The position numbers and the translations under genes were made by a program. The notes under the pieces are model-generated. The model worked only from the letters and a program-made list of their open reading frames with translations, was not told where the DNA came from and ran no database searches. A stretch of 5,717 nucleotides of DNA from JAZBPO01 sp036351675 (GTDB taxonomy: Bacteria > Pseudomonadota > Gammaproteobacteria > Pseudomonadales > Azotimanducaceae). The stretch's first letter is position 1, and every line of letters begins with the position of its first letter. Location: NCBI GenBank assembly GCA_036351675.1, contig JAZBPO010000033.1:1-5717 (forward strand), written 5' to 3'. Shown piece after piece: positions 1 to 4,355 of the stretch.

Positions 1-6
1 CCGGAC

Positions 7-88
7 CGGGGTCGGATCTCGGATCGGGGTCGGATCTCGGATCGGGGTCGGATCTCGGATCGGGGTCGGATCTCGGATCGGGGTCGGA
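7..88. repeat. 18-bp tandem repeat array, about 4.6 copies
   Basis: Four perfect copies of the unit CGGGGTCGGATCTCGGAT lie at 7-24, 25-42, 43-60 and 61-78. A fifth, partial copy (first 10 bases) lies at 79-88. Bases 1-6 match the end of a unit at four of six positions, so the array may extend beyond the window. There are no spacers, which excludes CRISPR. The partial fifth unit is also the start of the left arm of the palindrome at 80-123, so the two repeats are fused. The array is identical from copy to copy, which suggests recent slippage or homogenisation. Each unit carries two GATC sites. No function can be assigned. Confidence 0.95.
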
Positions 89-123
89 GTGCATTTCCGC
101 GAGCGGAAATGCACTCCGACCCC
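80..123. repeat. Perfect palindrome with 21-bp arms (REP/BIME-like)
   Basis: The left arm 80-100 and the right arm 103-123 are exact reverse complements, separated only by GA at 101-102. The arm begins GGGGTCGGAGTGC and ends at TTTCCGC. Three partial or degraded copies of the right arm follow downstream in direct orientation (132-149, 161-181, 208-225). A palindrome plus related solo arms in intergenic DNA resembles REP/BIME elements, which are mobilised by REP-associated tyrosine transposases; that assignment is inference, since no transposase gene lies in the window. The stem could form a strong RNA hairpin. No T-run follows on either strand, so it is not a canonical intrinsic terminator. 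Confidence 0.9.
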
Positions 124-131
124 AGAGGGTT

Positions 132-149
132 GAAATGCACTCCGACCCC
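132..149 (+). repeat. Solo copy of the palindrome right arm
   Basis: GAAATGCACTCCGACCCC is an exact 18-base match to the outer part of the right palindrome arm (106-123), in the same orientation. It has no inverted partner of its own, but could pair with the left arm at 80-100 as an alternative hairpin. Confidence 0.85.
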
Positions 150-160
150 AGGGGATTCGA

Positions 161-181
161 GCGGAAATGCACTCCTGCCCC
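161..181 (+). repeat. Degenerate copy of the palindrome arm, two mismatches
   Basis: This 21-base stretch matches the full right arm (103-123) except for two adjacent substitutions (TG in place of GA near the C-rich end). It is in the same orientation as the copies at 103-123 and 132-149. It looks like a diverged member of the same intergenic repeat family. Confidence 0.8.
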
Positions 182-201
182 GGGGTGTTCGATTGCCCCC
201 T

Positions 202-233
202 CCAGGGTGATCGCACTCAGACCCCGACCCTGG
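202..233. repeat. Short inverted repeat upstream of the hydrolase gene
   Basis: CCAGGGT (202-208) and ACCCTGG (227-233) are perfect 7-bp inverted repeats with an 18-nt interval. A 12-bp perfect palindrome, TCCCGCGCGGGA, follows at 242-253, just before the ribosome binding site of the hydrolase gene. Either could be an operator, or neither. Short palindromes are expected by chance in GC-rich DNA, and no promoter elements could be placed confidently here. The sequence fact is certain; a regulatory role is speculative. Confidence 0.3.
208..225 (+). repeat. Most degraded arm copy, upstream of the valine genes
   Basis: The core at 213-225, GCACTCAGACCCC, matches the arm core with one substitution. 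The bases 5' of it no longer match well. It continues the series of direct copies that decay with distance from the intact palindrome. It also lies inside the short inverted repeat 202-233. Confidence 0.55.
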
Positions 234-267
234 CGACGCCATCCCGCGCGGGACGAGTGAGGAACCG

Positions 268-1428
268 ATGATCGACGAAGAGCTGCTGAACGACGTGAAC
301 GCGCCCGTGGTCCTGGCGGAGTGGGCGACCGCCTCCGGTCGCCGCCTCGGCGTGGTCACCCTGAACGTCCCGAAGACGCTGAACTCCCTGAACCTCGGGA
401 TGATCGATCTCATGGACGCGCAGCTGCGGCGCTGGGCGGGCGACGCCGGCGTGGTGGGCGTCTACCTGCGCGGCGCGGGCGATCGGGCCTTCTGCGCTGG
501 CGGAGACATCCAGGCGCTCTACCACGCCATGAAGGCGAACCACGACGCCGGCGAGCTCGTGGACTGCTACGCCGAGGCCTTCTTCCAGAACGAGTACCGC
601 CTCGATCACCTGATCCATGCCTACGGCAAGCCCGTGATCTGCTTCGGCCATGGCGCGTGCATGGGGGGCGGCCTCGGGCTGCTGTCGGCCTCGAGCCATC
701 GCATCGTGACCGAGACCTCCCGCGTCGCCATGCCGGAGATCACCATCGGTCTGTTCCCGGACGCGGGTGGTACGGCGCTGTTGTCGTCCATGCCCGGCTG
801 CCTCGGTCTCTTCCTCGGCCTCACGGGAGCGCACATCAACGGCGCCGATGCGCTCGAGGCGGGTCTCGGTCGCTATCTGCTGACGAACGCTCGCCGCGAG
901 GCGCTGGAGCAGGGGCTGGTCTCCGCACCCTGGAGCGGCGAGCGGGCAGAAGACGACGTCATGCTCGATGCGTTGCTCGCCGAACTCGATGCTGCGTCGC
1001 GGGATGCGCGGCCGGCCTCGAAGCTGGCCGGGCACCGGGCCGCCATCGACGCCGCCCTCGGCGCGGTCGACGGCGACTTCGCGCGAGCGCTCGCCGGCAT
1101 CCGCTCCCTCGCGGGGACCGACGACTGGATCGACAAGGGCCTCGCGAACCTCGAGAAGGGTTGTCCCGCCACGGCGGGCATCGTCGTCGAGCAGCTCCAT
1201 CGCGCGCAGGGCATGTCGCTCGCCGACATGTTCCGCATGGAGATGGTGATCGGCACGCACTGCGCGCGGAACAGGGACTTCGCCGAAGGCGTCCGCGCAC
1301 TGCTGATCGACAAGGACGGCGCCCCGGCCTGGACCGTGGACGGCCTCGACGCGCTGCCGCGGGAAACCGTGCTCGCGCACTTCGAGGCGCCCTGGGACGA
1401 GAACCCGCTGAACGATCTGCGGGACTGA
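268..1428 (+). CDS. 3-hydroxyisobutyryl-CoA hydrolase (crotonase superfamily)
   Basis: This 386-residue protein hydrolyses 3-hydroxyisobutyryl-CoA to free 3-hydroxyisobutyrate and CoA in valine breakdown, probably in the cytoplasm. The oxyanion-hole segment FCAGGD is at residues 75-80 and the glycine-rich CMGGGLG at 131-137. The segment MPEITIGLFPDAGG carries Glu157 and Asp165, at the same spacing as the catalytic Glu169/Asp177 of human HIBCH. The C-terminal signature EGVRALLIDKD (340-350), followed by PAW, is typical of this hydrolase and not of ordinary enoyl-CoA hydratases, which are about 260 residues. The length fits the family. ATG 268 is the only start codon after the in-frame stop at 208-210, with GAGGA at 259-263 four bases upstream. 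The 3-hydroxyisobutyrate dehydrogenase gene lies 40 bp downstream and supports the valine role. A broader acyl-CoA hydratase/isomerase annotation is the main alternative. Confidence 0.92.
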   Translation: MIDEELLNDVNAPVVLAEWATASGRRLGVVTLNVPKTLNSLNLGMIDLMDAQLRRWAGDAGVVGVYLRGAGDRAFCAGGDIQALYHAMKANHDAGELVDCYAEAFFQNEYRLDHLIHAYGKPVICFGHGACMGGGLGLLSASSHRIVTETSRVAMPEITIGLFPDAGGTALLSSMPGCLGLFLGLTGAHINGADALEAGLGRYLLTNARREALEQGLVSAPWSGERAEDDVMLDALLAELDAASRDARPASKLAGHRAAIDAALGAVDGDFARALAGIRSLAGTDDWIDKGLANLEKGCPATAGIVVEQLHRAQGMSLADMFRMEMVIGTHCARNRDFAEGVRALLIDKDGAPAWTVDGLDALPRETVLAHFEAPWDENPLNDLRD

Positions 1429-1468
1429 CGCGTACGAGCTGACATCATCGATCTGGGGGGAGAGCGCC

Positions 1469-2380
1469 ATGGCACGGGTGGGATTCATCGGCCTCGGCAA
1501 CATGGGCGGCCCCATGGCCGCGAACCTGGTGAGGGCGGGGCACACGGTCACGGCCTTCGATCTGGTGCCCGCGGCCCTCGACGCGGCTCGCGAAGCCGGC
1601 GCGGCGATCGCCGAGACCACGCGCGCCGCCGTCTCCGACGCCGAGTTCGTGGTGACCATGCTGCCGGCCGGTCGCCATGTGGAGGCGGTGTACACGGCGG
1701 TCGAGGGCAATTCGTGCCTGCTCGACGAGATTCCGGCCGACGCCGTGATCATCGACTGTTCGACCATCGCCGCGGAGACGGCGCGTGCGGTGATCGCGGC
1801 CGCTGCGGAGCGCGGTCGCGCCATGCTCGACGCGCCTGTCTCGGGCGGCGTGGGCGGCGCCGAGGCGGGCACGCTCACCTTCATGGTGGGCGGGGACGCG
1901 GGTGCGCTCGAACGGGCGCGGCCCGTGTTCGAGGCCATGGGAAGGAACGTCTTCCATGCCGGCGACGCCGGCGCGGGTCAGGTCGCGAAGATGTGCAACA
2001 ACATGCTGCTGTCCGTGCTCATGACCGGTACCGCCGAGGCGATCCAGCTCGCCGTCGCGAACGGTCTCGATCCGGCCGTCGCCTCGGACATCATGAAGCA
2101 GTCTTCCGGGGGCAACTGGGCGCTGAACGTCTACAACCCCTATCCCGGGGTCATGGACGGGGTGCCGGCATCACGCGGCTACGAGGGGGGCTTCCTCGTC
2201 GACCTCATGATCAAGGATCTCGGCCTCGCCATGGACGCGGCGGCGAGTTCGGGCCAGTCGACGCCCATGGGGGCGCTCGCCCGTTCGCTCTACGTCATGC
2301 ACAAGAATCGGGGGGCCGAGGGCCGGGACGACGCCGGCGGCCTCGATTTCTCCAGCATCCAGCGACTCTTCACGCGCTGA
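1469..2380 (+). CDS. mmsB: 3-hydroxyisobutyrate dehydrogenase
   Basis: A 303-residue, full-length member of the beta-hydroxyacid dehydrogenase family. It oxidises 3-hydroxyisobutyrate to methylmalonate semialdehyde with NAD+, the step after the upstream hydrolase. The Rossmann motif GFIGLGNMGGPMA is at residues 5-17, with Asp31 at the end of the second strand, which favours NAD over NADP. The substrate-binding motif DAPVSGG is at 121-127. The catalytic segment GAGQVAKMCNN is at 168-178, with catalytic Lys174 and Asn178. The C-terminal helical domain contains FLVDLMIKDLGLA (242-254), whose Lys249 and Asp250 are conserved in the family. ATG 1469 has a purine-rich GGGGAG ribosome site about six bases upstream. 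The 40-bp gap to the hydrolase gene holds no obvious terminator or promoter, so co-transcription is likely. A tartronate-semialdehyde reductase or other paralogue is less likely given the neighbour. Confidence 0.93.
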   Translation: MARVGFIGLGNMGGPMAANLVRAGHTVTAFDLVPAALDAAREAGAAIAETTRAAVSDAEFVVTMLPAGRHVEAVYTAVEGNSCLLDEIPADAVIIDCSTIAAETARAVIAAAAERGRAMLDAPVSGGVGGAEAGTLTFMVGGDAGALERARPVFEAMGRNVFHAGDAGAGQVAKMCNNMLLSVLMTGTAEAIQLAVANGLDPAVASDIMKQSSGGNWALNVYNPYPGVMDGVPASRGYEGGFLVDLMIKDLGLAMDAAASSGQSTPMGALARSLYVMHKNRGAEGRDDAGGLDFSSIQRLFTR

Positions 2381-2401
2381 GGCTGCTGGCGGGGCGGTGC
2401 G

Positions 2402-3457
2402 CTAGCTCGCCTTCTCGCGCAGCGGCGGCACCCCGTAGGGAAGCGCTTCCGCCCTGAGCGGGCTGCGACCGACGAAGAGCGGGTCCTCCGCATGGTCGAT
2501 GCGCACCACGGCGAGCATCTCGCAGCGGCCGCCGTCGGTTGCGGCCGCCACCACTTCACCGACCACCTCGCCCTCCGGGTCGCCCGCGTGGACCGGAGAG
2601 CCCAGTGCCGGGCAGGCGCCTTCCGTCGCCTCCGCGGAGTAGCGGAACAGGCGCTTCTTCACCTTGCCGAGATACTGCATGCGGGCGACCACCTCCTGAC
2701 CGAGGTAGCAGCCCTTGTCGAAGGCGATCTGGCCGAGCGCCTGCAGGTTGAGCGCCTGCGGTACGTATTCACCGGCAGTGCGCGGCGACAGCTCCACGTA
2801 GCCGGCACGGATGCGATGCGCCAGCCAGCGGGAGAAGGGTACGCGATGGGCGCGGGCCGCGAGCGCGTCCCAGATGGCGGGGGCGTCCGCGCGCGGCAGC
2901 CAGAGTTCGAAGCGATCGATGTCGCCGCGGTTGCGCAGGGCCACCCGCTCGCCGTGCTCGCCCTCGCGGCGCACCACCTCTCCGGGCTCCGGCGGGCGAC
3001 CGACGACGCTCGCCACGGCTTCTGCGGCGCCCTCACCGACGAGCCCCAGGCCGACCACGCTGTCGCCGGCTTCCCTGAGCTCGGCCTTCGAGAAGACGAT
3101 GTAGCGCGAGAGCAGATCGCGCACGGGAACGATGAGCGCGCGATGCAGGCGCAAGGTGAGGGCATCTGGCGGGCCCCACAGGCGGAAGGTCGCGATGGTG
3201 CGGCCTTCCCGCGTGCAGAGTGCGCTGGCGACAGCCCGGTCCGCGGACACCTCGGTGACGTCGGCCGTGGCGTAGCCCTGGAAGAACTTCGCCGCGTCCG
3301 GGCCCTCGATGCAGAGCTGGCCGATGCAGGAGAGGTCCGTGAGCTCGAAGCCGGCCGGATCGCCGGGATCGTCGAACGCCGCCACGCAGGGCTCGCCGTC
3401 GTGCTCGTCGAAGCGAGCGCCGCGGGCTTCCAGGAATGCTTGCCACTCCGGGTGCAT
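2402..3457 (-). CDS. ygfZ: Folate-binding protein YgfZ (GcvT-like, Fe-S cluster maintenance)
   Basis: A 351-residue protein of the YgfZ/IBA57 family, related to the GcvT aminomethyltransferase fold. In Escherichia coli YgfZ binds tetrahydrofolate and supports Fe-S enzymes, including MiaB-dependent tRNA modification, and is cytoplasmic. The family signature KGCYLGQE is at residues 248-255, with the conserved Cys250, preceded by the ALNLQALGQIAFD segment. The N-terminal part contains LTDLSCIGQLCIEGPDAAKFFQGYATADV (starting at residue 39), typical of the folate-binding domain. ATG 3457 is the only start after the in-frame stop at 3518-3520. GGGAG (complement of 3465-3469) lies seven bases upstream. 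The gene converges on mmsB with only 21 bp between stops, and is divergent from sdhE. It is not glycine-cleavage T protein, because the KGCYxGQE motif marks YgfZ. Confidence 0.93.
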   Translation of the reverse strand: MHPEWQAFLEARGARFDEHDGEPCVAAFDDPGDPAGFELTDLSCIGQLCIEGPDAAKFFQGYATADVTEVSADRAVASALCTREGRTIATFRLWGPPDALTLRLHRALIVPVRDLLSRYIVFSKAELREAGDSVVGLGLVGEGAAEAVASVVGRPPEPGEVVRREGEHGERVALRNRGDIDRFELWLPRADAPAIWDALAARAHRVPFSRWLAHRIRAGYVELSPRTAGEYVPQALNLQALGQIAFDKGCYLGQEVVARMQYLGKVKKRLFRYSAEATEGACPALGSPVHAGDPEGEVVGEVVAAATDGGRCEMLAVVRIDHAEDPLFVGRSPLRAEALPYGVPPLREKAS

Positions 3458-3498
3458 GGGATCGCTCCCGTCGCCGTAGGTGATGGCTGCTGGGCGAG

Positions 3499-3524
3499 TT
3501 GCACGGTGGGCGGACTGCTATGCT
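3499..3524 (+). promoter_or_regulatory. Candidate extended -10 promoter for sdhE-ygfX
   Basis: TGCTATGCT at 3516-3524 reads as an extended -10 element (TG, one base, TATGCT). A TTGCAC lies at 3499-3504, but its 14-base spacing is too short for a good -35; an extended -10 can work without one. The -10 is about 70 bases before the sdhE ATG, in the only non-coding region available to drive sdhE-ygfX. Predicted by eye only. Confidence 0.45.
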
Positions 3525-3565
3525 GCTCGCCCGCTTCTCGCCGGACCCGCCCGGTGAGGGCGCGC

Positions 3566-3571
3566 ATCATA
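3566..3571 (-). promoter_or_regulatory. Candidate -10 box for ygfZ
   Basis: On the minus strand this reads TATGAT, a five-of-six match to TATAAT in very GC-rich surroundings, 108 bases upstream of the ygfZ start. No convincing -35 hexamer is found at 16-18 bases. If used, the ygfZ transcript would begin near 3559 and its 5' end would overlap the start of the sdhE transcript. Weak, by-eye prediction. Confidence 0.3.
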
Positions 3572-3593
3572 CACGCGGCCCGGAAGGCAGACC

Positions 3594-3878
3594 ATGAGCG
3601 AAGAAGACACCCCGGACGGGCATGCCCCCGATGCGGAAGCCGGACGCTTCTGGTGGCGCAGCCGCCGCGGCCTGCGTGAACTCGATCTGCTGCTGCTCCC
3701 CTTCGTGGAGGACGTGCTCCCGGACCTCGACGCGGCGGAGCGCGCGCTCTACTGGCGCCTGATCGACCGCGAGGATTCGGATCTCATGCCGATCCTCACG
3801 CGCCGTGAGACGACCGGCGATCCGGAGCTCGAGGCCATGGTCGACCGCATCCTCGCAGCGCGGCGCGAGTACACCTGA
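3594..3878 (+). CDS. sdhE: FAD assembly factor SdhE (YgfY/CptB family)
   Basis: A 94-residue protein; E. coli SdhE has 88. Members promote covalent attachment of FAD to the flavoprotein subunit of succinate dehydrogenase and fumarate reductase, in the cytoplasm before the complex joins the membrane. The hallmark RGxxE motif is present as RRGLRELD at residues 24-31 (Arg25, Gly26, Glu29), followed by the MPF-like LLPFVED. The rest matches the small five-helix fold: an AERALYWRLIDREDSDL segment (48-64) and the C-terminal DPELEAMVDRI (76-86). The ~18-residue acidic N-terminal lead before the conserved core is slightly longer than in E. coli. GGAAGG at 3582-3587, six bases upstream, supports ATG 3594. 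ygfX follows after nine bases, as in E. coli. The older name CptB reflects a proposed antitoxin role, which is disputed. Confidence 0.93.
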   Translation: MSEEDTPDGHAPDAEAGRFWWRSRRGLRELDLLLLPFVEDVLPDLDAAERALYWRLIDREDSDLMPILTRRETTGDPELEAMVDRILAARREYT

Positions 3879-3887
3879 GGCGTCACC

Positions 3888-4325
3888 GTGCAGGTGCCCG
3901 ACGTCGAGCTCGCGCTTCGAACCTCACGGCTGCGTCGCCTCACCACGTCGGTGTCCTGGCTGCTCGCGGTCTGCATCGCTCCGGCGCAGGCGCTCCGTCT
4001 CGAGTCGCCCTGGCCGCTGCTGCTCCTGATCGCGCTGCCGCTGGTGCTGCTGAGCCTGCCCGAGTGCGTTCCGCGGCGCCTGCGTATCGCCGGCGCCGAG
4101 GTCGAGGCGTTCACGGCGGAGTCGCGCCGCGTCGGGTGCCTGGATGGTCCGCTCGCGCTCACGCGTTTCGCGCTCGAAGTGCCGGTCCGCTGGGACGATG
4201 GCCGGCACGACCGCATCGTCGTCTGGCGGGATGCGGTCGATGACGCCGACTATCGTCGCCTCGCACGCATCCTCCGCCGTCCGCCCGGGGGCGAAGCAGC
4301 GGATCCGCCCACCGCGCGAAGCTGA
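3888..4325 (+). CDS. ygfX: Inner-membrane protein YgfX (CptA family)
   Basis: A 145-residue protein, close to the 135 of E. coli YgfX. It has a basic N-terminal stretch (RTSRLRRL, 11-18) and two hydrophobic segments at about residues 19-36 and 42-59, with arginines after the second. A soluble C-terminal domain follows. Its end, VVWRDAVDDADYRRLARIL (111-129), resembles the conserved C-terminus of E. coli YgfX (LWLAADSMDEAEWRDLRRIL). Sequence similarity is otherwise low, which is usual for this family. The start is GTG 3888: GAGG at 3877-3880 overlaps the sdhE stop and sits seven bases upstream, so translation is probably coupled. A second in-frame GTG at 3894 is possible but worse spaced. In E. 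coli YgfX interacts with SdhE; a reported effect on cytoskeletal proteins led to the toxin name CptA. The biochemical function is unsettled. Confidence 0.8.
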   Translation: MQVPDVELALRTSRLRRLTTSVSWLLAVCIAPAQALRLESPWPLLLLIALPLVLLSLPECVPRRLRIAGAEVEAFTAESRRVGCLDGPLALTRFALEVPVRWDDGRHDRIVVWRDAVDDADYRRLARILRRPPGGEAADPPTARS

Positions 4326-4355
4326 ACGGCTGACCCGGGGTCCCGCGGTCGGGCG

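Noticed and set aside
7..88. CRISPR-like regular repeats
   Set aside because: The 18-bp units abut with no spacers, and no cas gene is present.
80..123. Intrinsic terminator
   Set aside because: The hairpin is very strong but is not followed by a T-run on either strand. A transcription-attenuating effect cannot be excluded, but the canonical form is absent.
217..1938. A 573-codon open frame on the minus strand across the hydrolase and dehydrogenase genes
   Set aside because: It lies antisense to two well-recognised genes and its composition is Arg/Ala/Gly-rich, as expected for an antisense frame in GC-rich DNA. It shows no recognisable family motifs.
2381..2401. Terminator between mmsB and ygfZ
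   Set aside because: Only 21 bases are available, with no inverted repeat and no T-run visible.
2492..3679. A 395-codon open frame on the + strand opposite ygfZ and into sdhE
   Set aside because: The ygfZ frame carries the KGCYLGQE signature and a good ribosome site, while the + frame has no motif and overlaps the true sdhE gene. It is an antisense shadow.
4326..4355. Terminator between ygfX and nadB
   Set aside because: The 30-bp convergent gap has short GC-rich self-complementary pieces (for example GACCCGGGGTC) but no T-run in either direction, so no terminator is called.
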